This document shows positions 11,901 through 25,000 of a stretch of DNA of 64,000 nucleotides, piece after piece. Source of the stretch: Globodera rostochiensis (lineage: Eukaryota; Nematoda; Chromadorea; Rhabditida; Heteroderidae); contig JAEVLN010000036.1 in NCBI GenBank assembly GCA_018350325.1, positions 380,103 through 444,102 of the forward strand. Direction: 5' to 3'. A program made the translations under genes and the position numbers. The notes beneath the pieces were generated by a model, which was given only the letters and a program-made list of their open reading frames with translations, searched no databases and was not told where the DNA came from. Every line of letters starts with the position of its first letter. The stretch's first letter is position 1.

Positions 11901-14900
11901 TTTTATGTAGTCAAGCGGAAATTTGATTCAACGAACACCCGGTGCGGATGGCCAACTGATGACGGAAGCAGAGTCGGTTTGGTTCAAAAGTTGTCACTAA
12001 AATATTAATGCCATATTGAATTTATTTTGCCAGTGGGATTTTCTGGATAATCTGAAAATGCCAAATTCGGAAAATCCGGAAGTGCCCGGTCCGGTTTCGT
12101 GTACTTTAAAATTCATAAGGATTATCTTACTAAAAATTAATTATCCGATCGACAAAATGGCTGGCTGAACACATCACCAAACATTCGAATAATCCAATTA
12201 TTTATTTGAAAATATTCAAATAGGAGTTAGTACGTTATTTGAATTTACAAATGTCTAATATTTGTAAGCTTTATTTATTAGGGTGAACTGTGAACTTAAA
12301 ATTTTTAAACTAAGTAAATTCGAATTTTACTAGTAAATTTGAAATTCCGTTTTTCTTTGTTTCTATTTTTTAAAAAAAGAAACTTCAATTTATTCTTTAA
12401 ATTTAATCCATTCCAATTTTTTAAATGCAGCATTGTTTCCATGATAACAGAACGACGACCAGAGCACATTTTTGGCTTCCTGCAACGAGTGTGTTCGATG
12501 ATTATTTTTTGCTAAATAATTGTTTTGAGTTTTAAGCCATTGAACAGCGGATGTTCATTGCCAAATCCAGGCCCACTAAATATGCTCGAAATAATCCATA
12601 CCGATGTTCATATTTGGATCGGCGGTGACATGGTTAGTGGGTCGACACCGGTGAAAAATGATCAGATCACTTTATCAAAATGATCTGGTCCCCCTATTTA
12701 AGATAATGGATTTAGGAGAAAAAAACCTCATTTTCAAAAGATATATTTAGGCACATTTACCTGCTCATCTGATCATCATTGATCAGACCAAGATTAGATA
12801 ATTTGGTTGGTCATGAGATCTGTTCTGCTTGATTTTTCTTGATCTGACGAATTGATCAGATCATTATTGGTCATGATCTGTTTTGATTTGATTTTCTTTG
12901 ATCAGACGAAATTAATCCGATAATTGTGCATGCTTAAATGTTATTAAAATATTTTTTTTAAATTAATCAAATTTAGTTGGCTTTGAACACCGCTTCACAG
13001 GATCCAGTTTTCTTTCTTCATCACAGTTTTATTGATTATGTGAGTTTAATTAGGTAGTTTTACAAGGATGAAATTTGTGCTTTATTATTTATGTCTTTAA
13101 ATCTTCTTTTCCTAAATTAGGTTCAAATACATTTATTATATATTAGATTTGGGAACAATGGCGCCTTAAATGGCAGAATCGGCAACAGCGCGCAACTCAA
13201 TTTCCTCAAGATTCACAAATTGTTCCGGTATGTTTTGACTGATCGCGATTGATCTGTGTGACCTGATCATTATTGTTGAAGAGTCATTTTGCGCAATTCG
13301 GGACTTCCAGCAGAATTCACAGACTCTTCAATTTTTTTGCCTTAAAACTAGAGCCCAGACTTGCGGACAGATCGAGAATCTTGATCGAGAATATCGATCG
13401 AGAATCTCGTCATCCGGGCTTTATTGAATTTTTATATAAATTTCAGTGTTCGGGCTCTGCTAACTATCGTCTGAGTGCAACAATGCGTCCATTCCTTGAC
13501 CCGGTGGTGCTAAACAAAGGCAATTATTGGGATCATTTTATTGCTTATATAATTTTGTGCTTGTGCTTCTTGGTCACCAAATTTGATCATTTTTCCAATA
13601 AATAAAACAAAATAAGAAGAATTAAGCATTTTTAGATGGCTTAAGCAACGCTTACACGGACAATTTGTACGCATATGCACCGAGGCCATCATGTCGGGCA
13701 GCCGGTGGCTGTGGATCGCCGTAAAAATGCATTTCAAATTTAATTTTATTATTTGAATTTTTAAAATTAAAAACAATTTGTGGCAATGAATTTGTCGGAC
13801 AGCAAAAAGGGTTATTGATCACCTTTTTAAAATTTGATTTTTATCATTTGAATGTTGATTGACATTTTTGTAAAATAAATTGCAAAAATTTAACTCTTTC
13901 TAATAAGCTCAAAAATACAATAGCATTCTTTTCAAACAAAAATTTGAAATAGAGCACTTTTTTATTTACCTGTTTTGGGATTTAATTAAATTTTGAAAAC
14001 CCGGGTTTAAAAGCCTTGCGCACCTCTGGTTAGCCGAAAAACCCCGGGGGGTTTGTATGCTTATAGAATCTAAGGTATTTTTAGTGCCTATAAATCCGGG
14101 GTCCTATTAATTAGTTTGCACACATTTCAGCTATCTGTTCTGTGATACAATCAGAGAAAGGCCGTTGTGTTGTGCAAAAATTAAGCCTGGCGGAGATTGT
14201 TCCACATTCATAAAAAATTGTAAATTTTGAAAACTTTTGTAGCAAATAATTCAAATTTTTTAAGCTGAACAACCATGTTTTGCTTCCAAATGCATCAAAG
14301 GCGTATGTCAAAAGGTAATAACTATATTAAATAAATTAATTTATTTATAATATACAATTTTTTAAATTTATTATTCATATTTTTATTTTTATGCAACAAA
14401 ATTTAGTAAACGTCGGTGTAAACAAAAAATCAAACAATATATTTGGATACCATTTTGAGTAAGAAGATATATTTCAGCAAGGTTCAAGCGATTTAAAGCA
14501 TTTCCGAAAGTTATATTTGTGAAACTGCCAAATTTTAGGTTCTTGATATTTTCCAAACAGTTATATGCTTACATATCAATTAAACTCATTAAGAGCAAGA
14601 TCATATCAAATATTGTTTTATTTATTTTGTTTAATTTGAGAAGCGTTATAAAACTTCAAACTTTTGGGTTGGGCCTATACATTTTCAATCCGCCACATTT
14701 TCTAATTCAGTCTATGAACACTGCAACAAATTTGTCAACAACGAGAGGAAGCAGTTTGGCTACCAGTACACCTTCGCCTACGGTAAACTTTTCAACAAAA
14801 AAAAAACTTTAAAAAAATTTATCAAAATTTAAAATGAAAATTTCTTTTTCAACAAAAAGTGAAAGTATAATATAAATATACTGACGAGAACTCTAACAAA

Positions 14901-15873
14901 CATTTTCTAAAAGTTTATAATTTACTTAATTTAATTGCAGACAAATACCAAGAAAAAAAACATTTTTTCTTTTCAGGCTTTTACCTAATTTGCTATTTTT
15001 TATTGTATTGTTTTAAATATTTTTCTAAGCCATCGCCGCCAAGAGAACGCTTCTGTTTTGACAACCACGAGTGTTGCGCGCAATGGACAGCCAAGAATGC
15101 GTGTCGTACGGCGCCTCGTTACATGAACACGTGGTGTCCGGGCTCGTGCCGTTTTGATGGCTGCCGACTCCATCCGGAATTGCCGCCGCAGCAGCAACAG
15201 CAACATCCGACGGCTTCGACGAGTACAGTGTTTTTGGGTCGTCGGGATTTTTGCTCTCGAACCCCGGCATTCCTGCACCCGAATGGTCGGGCGGGAAGCA
15301 ACCCTACAAGCTAAAGCCTCCCAGTTAACCTCACTGACCAGGGATGGGAGCCGACGCTCTCAAAAAATTTCGGATTCGGAACTCGAAATTTCCGGGCCTT
15401 AAAAATTAAGGATTTTTAAATTTGATTTGGCATTGTGATCAAAATCAACACAAATTGTCATTTTGTTTGCAAAAATGTTGGGTAACACTTCCGAAAAGTT
15501 CCGATTTTTTCCTTAAAGTTTCGGAAGTCGGAACTTCGCAATTCCGACCATCCCTGTCACCGACAGACATTTGTTTAAATTTGAAACTGCAAAAGATATA
15601 ATTTCAGTACCATTTTTTTTTGCATCAGATTGCAAAGACCGGCACTCGCAATGTGAACGCTGGGCCCACTTCCATGAAACTCGAGCTGGTGCTGTCCATG
15701 GCAAGCGATGGCATGTGTACGCCCCAGGCAACAGAAGAGTGCCGAAGACGAACACGGCACGACTAGGTGAATGCGAACGGAACGCGCATTGGATGTTGCA
15801 GAATTGTGCCAAAGCATGTGGACATTGCAAAGTGGCAATTGGCACATCGCCAAAATGCAGGTGTGGGGAATGA
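8926..15873 (+). CDS. Tyrosinase with two C-terminal ShKT domains
   Basis: Copper phenoloxidase, probably secreted and acting in cuticle or eggshell hardening or pigment (inferred from the family). Exons: 8926-9120, 9474-9534, 10013-10131, 10493-10657, 10742-10884, 11374-11458, 11549-11638, 11911-11972, 12431-12488, 12537-12632, 12977-13039, 13147-13227, 13447-13519, 13636-13720, 14131-14219, 14265-14314, 14711-14782, 15030-15237, 15629-15873; about 679 residues, all phases compatible. A hydrophobic N-terminus serves as signal peptide; 8962 is an alternative start. CuA histidines are about 203, 213 and 222 (SALH, AHAG, PWHREYL). CuB histidines are about 347, 351 and 374 ([21 protein letters not shown]). 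A Cys-rich segment follows (about 459-505), then a Ser/Thr linker, then ShKT 1 (about 537-575) and ShKT 2 (about 600-670). The second ShKT has about 35 extra residues between its second and third cysteines. The intron at 13520 uses a GC donor. The donor after exon 18 (15222 or 15237) is uncertain. Confidence 0.9.
11040..11115. repeat. TCTCGAG-iterated repeat fragment in a tyrosinase intron
   Basis: Short run of GGTCTCGGGTCTCGAGTCTCGG and similar, ending GAGCATCACTA. A related run lies at 9125-9190 in intron 1 (AGTCTCGAGC, GTACATCACTA). The shared CATCACTA end suggests two remnants of one small mobile family. Confidence 0.4.
11709..11790. mobile_element. 82-bp hAT-type MITE in a tyrosinase intron
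   Basis: The ends CAGGGATGTTACTGGAT and ATCCGGTTACATCCCTA are inverted repeats beginning with the hAT-like CAGGG. Flanking octamers GTATGCAT and ATAAGCAT match at 6 of 8 positions, consistent with an old 8-bp target duplication. Confidence 0.55.
12180..12400. repeat. Second copy of the 6943-7205 MITE family
   Basis: Lies in the intron between tyrosinase exons 8 and 9. It shares TTCGAATAATCC, GAAAATATTCAAATA and GTTTTTCTTTGTTTCTAT with the copy near the LIM gene, in the same orientation. Confidence 0.45.
12650..12915. repeat. TGATCAGA-iterated repeat in a tyrosinase intron
   Basis: Contains at least ten TGATC motifs in both orientations. Two adjacent ~65-base units are alike (each with TTGGTCATGA, a CTGTT..GATTTT stretch and TTGATC..ACGA). 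The opening part, with ATGATCAGATCACTTTATC, is inverted relative to the rest. It looks like a small element built from an iterated palindromic motif. Confidence 0.45.
13519..13522 (+). promoter_or_regulatory. GC-AG intron donor in tyrosinase
   Basis: The exon ends AACAAAG and the intron begins GCAATT at 13520. No GT at this place restores the frame. Joining to the exon at 13636 gives [10 protein letters not shown], the expected tyrosinase sequence. GC donors are rare but valid. Confidence 0.7.
15339..15556. mobile_element. hAT-type MITE in the last tyrosinase intron
   Basis: 218 bp from CAGGGATGG to CCATCCCTG. Inside are inverted runs of TTCCGA and CGGAACT. The flanking octamers TCACTGAC (15331-15338) and TCACCGAC (15557-15564) match at 7 of 8 positions, the 8-bp target duplication expected for hAT elements. 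Inserted between the two ShKT exons, it has no coding capacity. Confidence 0.8.
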
Positions 15874-15950
15874 ATTTGCTCGGTTTTATGTATTCTGGTG
15901 GTACTAGGGAGCGTAGAAGCCGATTCTGACCTCCATTTCGACCAATTCCG

Positions 15951-18900
15951 AAAAAGAGAGAGTCAGACGACGAGAGTAATTTGTGCATGAACGCACCCCA
16001 TCTAAAAATTTTTTTAGTTACTTTTTTGAAATTTTATTTTTTGCAGAAATAGTGTGCTAAAAAGAGAGAGTCAGACGACGAGAGTAATTTGGGCATCAAA
16101 ACACCCCATCTAAAAAAAAATTGTTTTAGTACTTTTTTGAAATTTTATTTTTGAAGAAATATTGTGCGAAAAAGAGAGAGTCAGACGACGAGAGTAATTT
16201 AGACATCAACGCACCCCATATAAAAATTGTTTTAGTACTTTTTTGAAATTTTATTTTTTGAAGAAATAGTGTGCGAAAAAGAGAGTCAGACGACGAGAGT
16301 AATTTAGACATCAACGCACCCCATCTAAAAATTATTTTGTTACTTTTTTGAAATTTTATTTTTTGAAGAAATAGTGTGATATAAAGAGAGAGTCAGACGA
16401 CGAGAGTAATTTGGGCATCAACGCACCCCATCTAAAATTTGTTTTAGTACTTGTTTGAAATTTTATTTTTTGAAGAAATAGTGTGCGAAAAAGAGAGAGT
16501 CAGGCGACGAGAGTAATTTGGGCATCAACGCACCCCATCTAAAAATTTTTTTGAAATTTTATTTTTGAAGAAATAGTGTGCGAAAAAGAGAGAGTCAGGC
16601 GACGAGAGTAATTTGGGCATCAACGCACCCCATCTAAAATTTGTTTTAGTACTTGTTTGAAATTTTATTTTTTGAAGAAATAGTGTGCTAACAAGAGAGA
16701 GTCAGACGACGAGAGTAATTTGGGCATCAACGCACCCCATCTAAAAATTATTTTAGTTACTTTTTTGAAATTTTATTTTTTGAAGAAATAGTGTGCGAAA
16801 AAAGAGAGTCAGACGACGAGAGTAATTTAGACATCAACGAACCCCATCTAAAAATTATTTTGTTACTTTTATGAAATTTTATTTTTTGAAGAAATAGTGT
16901 GATATAAAGAGAGAGTCAGGCGACGAGAGTAATTTGGGCATCAACGCACCCCATCTAAAAATTTTTTTGAAATTTTATTTTTGCAGAAATAGTGTGCTAA
17001 AAAGAGAGAGTCAGACGACGAGAGTAATTTAGACATCAACGCACCCCATCTAAAAATTGTTTTAGTACTTTTTTGAAATTTTATTTTTTGAAGAAATAGT
17101 GTGCGAAAAAGAGAGAGTCAGACGACGAGAGTAATTTAGACATCAACGAACCCCATCTAAAAATTATTTTGTTACTTTTATGAAATTTTATTTTTTGAAG
17201 AAATAGTGTGAGATAAAGAGAGAGTCAGGCGACGAGAGTAATTTGGGCATCAACGCACCCCATCTAAAAATTTTTTTGAAATTTTATTTTTTGCAGAAAT
17301 AGTGTGCTAAAAAGAGAGAGTCAGACGACGAGAGTAATTTGGGCATCAACGCACCCCATCTAAAAATTATTTTAGTTACTTTTTTGAAATTTTATTTTTG
17401 AAGAAATAGTGTGCGAAAAAGAGAGAGTCAGACGACGAGAGTAATTTGGACATCAACGCACCCCATCTAAAAATTATTTTAGTTACTTTTTTGAAATTTT
17501 ATTTTTTGAAGAAATAGTGTGATATAAAGAGAGAGTCAGGCGACGAGAGTAATTTGGGCATCAACGCACCCCATCTAAAAATTTTTTTGAAATTTTATTT
17601 TTGAAGAAATAGTGTGCGAAAAAGAGAGAGTCAGACGACGAGAGTAATTTGGGCATCAACGCACCCCATCTAAAAATTATTTTAGTTACTTTTTTGAAAT
17701 TTTATTTTTTGAAGAAATAGTGTGCGAAAAAGAGAGAGTCAGACGACGAGAGTAATTTAGACATCAACGAACCCCATCTAAAAATTATTTTGTTACTTTT
17801 ATGAAATTTTATTTTTTGAAGAAATAGTGTGATATAAAGAGAGAGTCAGGCGACGAGAGTAATTTGGGCATCAACGCACCCCATCTAAAAATTATTTTGT
17901 TACTTTTATGAAATTTTATTTTTTGCAGAAATAGTGTGCTAAAAAGAGAGAGTCAGACGACGAGAGTAATTTAGACATCAACGCACCCCATCTAAAAATT
18001 GTTTTAGTACTTTTTTGAAATTTTATTTTTTGAAGAAATAGTGTGCGAAAAAGAGAGAGTCAGACGACGAGAGTAATTTAGACATCAACGCACCCCATCT
18101 AAAAATTATTTTGTTACTTTTATGAAATTTTATTTTTTGCAGAAATAGTGTGCTAAAAAGAGAGAGTCAGACGACGAGAGTAATTTAGACATCAACGCAC
18201 CCCATCTAAAAATTGTTTTAGTACTTTTTTGAAATTTTATTTTTGAAGAAATAGTGTGCGAAAAAGAGAGAGTCAGACGACGAGAGTAATTTGGGCATCA
18301 ACGCACCCCATCTAAAAATTATTTTAGTTACTTTTTTGAAATTTTATTTTTGAAGAAATAGTGTGCGAAAAAGAGAGAGTCAGACGACGAGAGTAATTTA
18401 GACATCAACGCACCCCATATAAAAATTGTTTTAGTACTTTTTTGAAATTTTATTTTTTGAAGAAATAGTGTGCTAAAAGAGAGAGTCAGACGACGAGAGT
18501 AATTTGGGCATCAACGCACCCCATCTAAAAATTATTTTAGTTACTTTTTTGAAATTTTATTTTTTGAAGAAATAGTGTGCTAAAAAGAGAGAGTCAGACG
18601 ACGAGAGTAATTTGGGCATCAACGCACCCCATCTAAAAATTATTTTAGTTACTTTTTTGAAATTTTATTTTTTGAAGAAATAGTGTGCGAAAAAGAGAGA
18701 GTCAGACGACGAGAGTAATTTGGGCATCAACGCACCCCATCTAAAAATTATTTTAGTTACTTTTTTGAAATTTTATTTTTGAAGAAATAGTGTGCGAAAA
18801 AGAGAGAGTCAGACGACGAGAGTAATTTAGACATCAACGAACCCCATCTAAAAATTATTTTGTTACTTTTATGAAATTTTATTTTTTGCAGAAATAGTGT

Positions 18901-21900
18901 GCTAAAAAGAGAGAGTCAGACGACGAGAGTAATTTGGGCATCAACGCACCCCATCTAAAAATTGTTTAGTTACTTTTTTGAAATTTTATTTTTTGAAGAA
19001 ATAGTGTGATATAAAGAGAGAGTCAGGCGACGAGAGTAATTTGAGCACCAACGCACCCCATCTAAAAATTATTTTTGTTACTTTTATGAAATTTTATTTT
19101 TTGAAGAATAGTGTGCTAAAAGAGAGAGTCAGGACGACCGAGAGTAATTTGGACATCAACGCACCCCATCTAAAATTATTTGTTACTTTTATGAAATTTA
19201 TTTTTTGCAAGACATAGTGGTGCTAAAAAGAGAGAGTCAGACGACGAGAGTAATTAGACATCAACGCACCCCATCTAAAAATTGTTTTAGTACTTTTTTG
19301 AAATTTTATTTTTTGACGAGAAATAGTGTGCGAAAAGAGAGAGTCAGACGACGAGAGTAATTTAGACATCAACGCACCCCATCTAAAAACTTATTTTGTT
19401 ACTTTATGAATTTATTTTTTGCAGAAAATAGTGTGCTAAAAAGAGAGAGTCAGACGACGAGAGTAATTTAGACATCAACGCACCCCATCTAAAATGTGTT
19501 TAGTACTTTTTTGAAATTTATTTTTTGAAGAAATAGTGTGCGAAAAAGAGAGAGTCAGACGACGAGAGTAATTTAGACATCAACGCACCCCATCTAAAAA
19601 TTGTTTTAGTACTTTTTTGAAATTTATTTTTGAAGAAAAGTGTGCGAAAAAGAGAGAGTCAGACGACGAGAGTAATTGGGCATCAACGCAACCCATCTAA
19701 AAATTGTTTTAGTTACTTTTTTGAAATTTATTTTTTGAAGAAATAGTGTGCGAAAAAGAGAGGTCAGACGACGAGAGTAATTAGACATCACGAACACCAT
19801 CTAAAATTGTTTGTTACTTTTATGAAATTTATTTTTTGAAGAAATAGTGTGATATAAAGAGAGAGTCCATGCGACGAGAGTAATTTGTGCATCACGCAGC
19901 CCATCTAAAAATTAATTTGTTACTTTTTATGAAATTTTTTTTTTTGCAGAAATATTTTGGCTAAAAATAAGAGTCAGACGACGAGATAATTTAGACATCA
20001 ACGCACCCCATCTAAAATTGGTTTAGTACTTTTTGAAAATTGTAATGTGTTTTGACAATAGTGTGCGAAAAAGAGAGAGCCAGACGACTATAGTAAAATT
20101 GAGACATCACGCACCCCATCATAAAATTATTTTGTTACTTTTATGAAATTTTTATTTTTTGCAGAATAGTGGTGCTAAAAAGAGAGAGTCAGACGGTTAG
20201 AGTAATTTGGTCATCAACGCACCCCATCTAATAATTTTTTAGTTACTTTTTTGAAATTTTATTTTTTTGAAGAAATAGTGTGCTAAAAAGACACAGTCAG
20301 ACGGTTAGAATAATTTGCTCATCAACGCACCCCATCTAATAATTTTTTAGTTACTTTTTTGAACATTTTATTTTTTTGAAGAAATAGTGTGCTAAAAAGA
20401 CACAGTCAGACGGTTAGAATAATTTGCTCATCAACGCACCCCATCTAAAAATTGTTTTAGTTTAATTTTTTTGAACATTTTATTTATTGAAGAAATAGTG
20501 TGCTAAAAAGAGAGAGTCAGACGGTTAGAGTAATTTGGTCATCAACGCACCCCATCTAATAATTTTTTAGTTACTTTTTTGAATATTTTATTTTTTTGAA
20601 GAAATAGTGTGCTAAAAAGACACAGTCAGACGGTTAGAATAATTTGCTCATCAACGCACCCCATCTAATAATTTTTTAGTTACTTTTTGAATATTTTATT
20701 TTTTTAAGAAATAGTGTGCTAAAAAGAGAGTCAGACGTCGAAAGTAATTTGAACATCAACGCACTCTATCTAAAAATTGTTTTAGTTTACTTTTTTGAAC
20801 ATTTTATTTATTGAAGAAATATTGTGCTAAAAAGACACAGTCAGACGGTTAGAATAATTTGCTCATCAACGCACCCCATCTAAAAATTGTTTTAGTTTAA
20901 TTTTTTTGAACATTTTATTTATTGAAGAAATAGTGTGCTAAAAAGAGAGAGTCAGACGGTTAGAGTAATTTGGTCATCAACGCACCCCATCTAATAATTT
21001 TTTAGTTACTTTTTTGAATATTTTATTTTTTTGAAGAAATAGTGTGCTAAAAAGACACAGTCAGACGGTTAGAATAATTTGCTCATCAACGCACCCCATC
21101 TAATAATTTTTTAGTTACTTTTTGAATATTTTATTTTTTTAAGAAATAGTGTGCTAAAAAGAGAGTCAGACGTCGAAAGTAATTTGAACATCAACGCACT
21201 CTATCTAAAAATTGTTTTAGTTTACTTTTTTGAACATTTTATTTATTGAAGAAATATTGTGCTAAAAAGAGAGAGTCAGACGGTTAGAGTAATTTGGTCA
21301 TCAACGCACCCCATCGAATAATTTTTTAGTTACTTTTTTGAACATTTTATTTTTTGAAGAAATAGTGTGCTAAAAGAGAGAGTCAGACGGTTAGAGTAAT
21401 TTGGTCATCAACGCACCCCTAATAATTTTTTAGTTACTTTTTTTGAACATTTTATTTATTGAAGAAATAGTGTGCTAAAAAGAGAGAGTCAGACGACGAG
21501 AGTAATTTGGGCATAACGCACCCCATCTAAAAATTGTTTTAGTTTACTTTTTTGAACATTTTATTTTTTTAAGAAATAGTGTGCTAAAAAGAGAGTCAGA
21601 CGTCGAAAGTAATTTGAACATCAACGCACTCTATCTAAAAATTTTAGTTTACTTTTTTGAACATTTTATTTATTGAAGAAATATTGTGCTAAAAAGAGAG
21701 AGTCAGACGTTTAGAGTAATTTGGTCATCAACGCACCCCATCGAATAATTTTTTAGTTACTTTTTTGAACATTTTATTTTTTGAAGAAATAGTGTGCTAA
21801 AAGAGAGAGTCAGACGACGAGAGTAATTTGGGCATAACGCACCCCATCTAAAAATTGTTTTAGTTTACTTTTTTGAACATTTTATTTTTTTAAGAAATAG

Positions 21901-22092
21901 TGTGCTAAAAAGAGAGTCAGACGTCGAAAGTAATTTGAACATCAACGCACTCTATCTAAAAATTTTAGTTTACTTTTTTGAACATTTTATTTATTGAAGA
22001 AATATTGTGCTAAAAAGAGAGAGTCAGACGTTTAGAGTAATTTGGTCATCAACGCACTCCATCCAATAATTTTTTAGTTACTTTTTTGAATA
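15951..22092 (+). repeat. Minisatellite array, about 58 units of ~108 bp
   Basis: The unit contains GAGAGAGTCAGACGACGAGA, then CATCAACGCACCCCATCT, then a T-rich part ending GAAGAAATAGTGTGC. About 58 copies of the GTCAGACG anchor can be counted. Units at 15951-19085 are nearly clean, with short deletions at fixed places. 19090-20160 has many single-base indels. From about 20160 the variant GACGGTTAGA replaces GACGACGAGA and higher-order units of about 430 bp (20510 and 20940) and about 320 bp (21590 and 21910) appear. It begins only ~80 bases after the tyrosinase stop. No long frame runs through it. Confidence 0.95.
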
Positions 22093-25000
22093 GGTGTTTG
22101 CTTAGTTTTTTTCTTGTTGATTTAAATTATAACTAATTGTGATAAAAACCTCGTGAGATAATTGGCTAAAGTATCTATTGTCAAAAAATTTTTTATAATT
22201 TTCAGGTAAATCAAATAAAGCATTTTAATACTACAAAAATCAACAATTGAATAAAAACTGAAAATTAAGATAGATTAAAGCAAAATACATTTTATTAATA
22301 AAGTTCATACTGAAAGTGAGACTCAAGCCAACGTCCAACCAACATCCTCGGTCGATTGGATCTTGAATTGGCTGAATGGAACAGCAACCAAATCAATCAA
22401 ATAAATGCTAAGAATATTAAAAAATACACCCTTAAACTAAATAATAAAATTAAAAAAATCGGTAAAAATAAAATTCAAAAAAATTAAACTAATTAAAAAA
22501 GTTAACCTTCAAATAGACGTGTTTTTTAACAGTTAAAGGTGCTAAAAATCTTCAGTACTTTTTTTTATTTTTAAAAGATGAAACTTAAACCCCGACATGA
22601 AATATTTTATGCCATCTGAAAAGCAACAAAAAAGGCCTAGAATTTCAGTGCCTAATTGAATATAATAACAAAGAAATATGTGTACAAAAAATAAATTACA
22701 TACGCAATAGTATGCTTTGGGCTATTTTTTAAACAGATTTTAATGATTAAAGCCTTTATATTTTTAAAAGCCAAGCACTGCAATGGCAGAATCAGCATTG
22801 CGATATCGGAAGCGAACTCTCGAGCGGGTTAAACTTTTAATTTTTTAAAAATTCTACCAACATTATCTCGGAAATTCGCCTCAGATAAAAAAAACGAGCA
22901 TGCAGTGTGAATGGTCAAAGCAATTTTTTGTGCAAAATTTATTCTATATAGTTCACTGAAAAAAATGCAAAATTCCTTAAAACTATATTTAAAAGATTAA
23001 CATTACAAATACGTCGAGAACGGCATATAGAATAAAGAATATTAATAAAAAATTGTTAAAAATGAAAAGATAAAAATATTTGGCAATATAATATAATATT
23101 AAACCTAACTTTAAAATTTTGGAGTCAGAAAATCTGCCACCCGTATTGCGGACGAGTCGAGAAAATTTAACCTAAATAGAAAGAAGAAATTGTTCTCTTA
23201 AAAAGATTTGACAATTATTTGTTTTCAAATTTTATTAAATTCTATTCAATGAAAAAAGTTTCAAAAAAATAATTTTAATCAAATAATTCTGATTAAAAAT
23301 TTACCACAGTTATTTTTTAATTAGTGCTTATGTTAAAATATTGATTAATCAAAATTATGAACACAGAAATGTGAGAAATTAATTAATTTTGTTTCAAACA
23401 TGGGATTTATATTATTATCGCGGATTATTTCTTGAATCTTGCTGAGTAATTTTCACATGAAAAAACATTTTTGATAAATTAAAAATGATGCAAACCAAAA
23501 TTATCACTAAGATTAAAATTTAAAAAATAAAACAATAAATTGTTATAACGATCCGGTAAATGTTTGTGTACCTGGCCTTGTCGATTTCACCATCACTCTT
23601 TAAGAAAATAGACATTAAATTTAATTCCGCAAAAAACAAATAATACATTAATAAATATTAGAATTACGAGGTAAATAAATTAGAAATAATATTAAAGTGA
23701 TAATTAACGCAAAAGGGAAATCGTAGATATCAATTATCTGCTAGTTGTAAAGCTAAAAATCAATACCAATCAAAAATAATACAGTTTTAAATCAAATAAA
23801 TAAGTACTAAATGTGTAAAATGCAGGCATGACAACATTCTTCGCACCCGGATATGGCGTTGCCATCGAGATGGCTATGTGACTGTCTGTAATTCGCTAAA
23901 ACTAGAATTAAAGGAAAACTAAACGTTAAAATATTATACAAGTTAAATATAAATTAAAACATAATAATTTACAAATTAAACAATCTTAATAAAAAATACA
24001 AAGAATTTTTGACTTGCCCCATCACAAAATCGCATAATCCATTATATATCTATTTTGCGCAAAGAACGAACATAAATAACTATTTTTAATCAAACTAAGA
24101 AGGCTAGGCATTAAAATTTTAATACATATTATAAAAGAAGAAAGAGTTCTTCTGCTAAAAAGAAATTTTCGAAACGATTTTTAAAAAATTCAAGTCAGCT
24201 AACATGGCGATTTACATGCGCAGGAAGTTTTTTGTAAAGATGCAACGTTTATTTACATAAATAATAAAATCTTGAAAATTTACCCCTTATTAAACACAAG
24301 TTAAAAAACAAAAGTTTTAAAAGAGCTATATCCAAGTTTTAACATAAAAAACGTTGATGATTACTTAAGCATTTTTTAAATATTAAAAATAAAAAATAAA
24401 AAAAAATTATGGAAATCCGCCCAAGACTCTTCAAGAGCTGATTTATATGATGGAGATATGGGAAAAAGACACTACCGACGTAAGGTGAAAACCTGATCAG
24501 AGACACGAGGTCATTGCGCCAAGTCCAATGCGTTGAAATAACTTAATTAGTTTTTAGTTACTTTAAAGTAAGTTTAATTTATAAAATATTATCGCTATGT
24601 GTAAAATTAAAATGATGATAAATTAATATAAAAAATTTATTAATACCTAGGTTATGAAATTAACTAGGTAAATGTAACTCAAAAGCGCTCTTTAAACCCC
24701 AAAAATTAACACACAAATAATCTTAATGATAAGAGAATGATTAACCGTTTAATATAACTAATATTTGAATAGCAAGGATTATTAAATTAATAAACGCCAA
24801 TGAACAAAATAAACCATTCAAATGTAATAAGTACAAATTTCTAAACTAAAATTATGAATTTTAAAAGCAAGCAACATTAATAGATTAAACGAATTCTAAA
24901 ATATTTACATGACCTCAAACATTTACCAACGAATGAATTAGATGATTTTTTCGTTCGATCTTATAATAAAACAATTACCAGTTGGCTTTATAAAAAATAT

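Noticed and set aside
12037..12110. Extra tyrosinase exon ([16 protein letters not shown])
   Set aside because: Skipping it joins exons 8 and 9 in frame with the conserved TEADI junction; including it breaks the frame.
15000..15300. Minus-strand ORFs opposite ShKT domain 1
   Set aside because: Antisense shadows of a GC-rich exon; the plus frame carries the conserved cysteines.
15951..22092. Possible CRISPR array or coding tandem-repeat protein
   Set aside because: Repeats are contiguous ~108-bp units with no unique spacers, in a eukaryotic setting. Repeated antisense frames (SKLLSSSDSLF) are short and broken by unit-length changes.
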